From the NCBI GenBank assembly GCA_021151485.1, contig JAGKXB010000050.1, positions 1 to 6,190 of the forward strand: 6,190 nucleotides of DNA. The letters are read 5' to 3'. The notes below the pieces were generated by a model, which was given only the letters and a program-made list of their open reading frames with translations, was not told where the DNA came from and made no database searches. Shown here in pieces: positions 6,174 through 6,190 of the stretch. Within the stretch, counting starts at the first letter, position 1; each line of letters begins with the position of its first letter. Position numbers and translations under genes: made by a program. The DNA is from Oxalobacteraceae bacterium. GTDB taxonomy: Bacteria > Pseudomonadota > Gammaproteobacteria > Burkholderiales > Burkholderiaceae_D.

Positions 6174-6190
6174 TTAATGATGATAAATAT

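Overview
The window looks like the chromosome of a Gram-negative proteobacterium, most likely a betaproteobacterium (Burkholderiales or a relative). This rests on a proteobacterial-type riboflavin synthase, a full-length Uup-type ABC-F protein, a tRNA-Arg(CCT) with encoded CCA, and an outer-membrane secretin. The genus cannot be fixed from this sequence alone. The first part is housekeeping. The last half is visibly more AT-rich and looks like accessory cell-envelope material.

Layout: (1) 1-645 (+), the 3' part of riboflavin synthase, missing only about the first six codons. (2) 632-690, two inverted repeats in the tail-to-tail gap between riboflavin synthase and the tRNA. (3) 696-770 (-), tRNA-Arg(CCT), with a promoter on the minus strand around 807-835. 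(4) 873-917, a plus-strand promoter for uup whose -10 box lies inside a terminator-like hairpin. (5) 941-2854 (+), uup, an ABC-F ATPase of 637 residues. (6) 2855-2986, a 132-base gap with a promoter candidate and an 8-bp direct repeat. (7) 2987-4015 (+), an exported TAXI-family solute-binding protein. (8) 4050-6173 (+), an exported protein with an N-terminal TPR array, a (PA)9 linker and a C-terminal secretin domain. The end of the window may hold the first codons of a further gene.

How the genes work together: riboflavin synthase and uup are independent housekeeping genes flanking a divergently transcribed tRNA. The TAXI protein and the TPR-secretin are 34 bases apart (or overlap by 11 if the earlier ATG is used), lie on one strand and are both predicted to be exported, so they are probably co-transcribed. 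No TRAP membrane subunit and no inner-membrane pilus or type II secretion component is visible, so the pair is the least conventional part of the window: an orphan binding protein beside a secretin that has TPRs where the usual N-domains would be.
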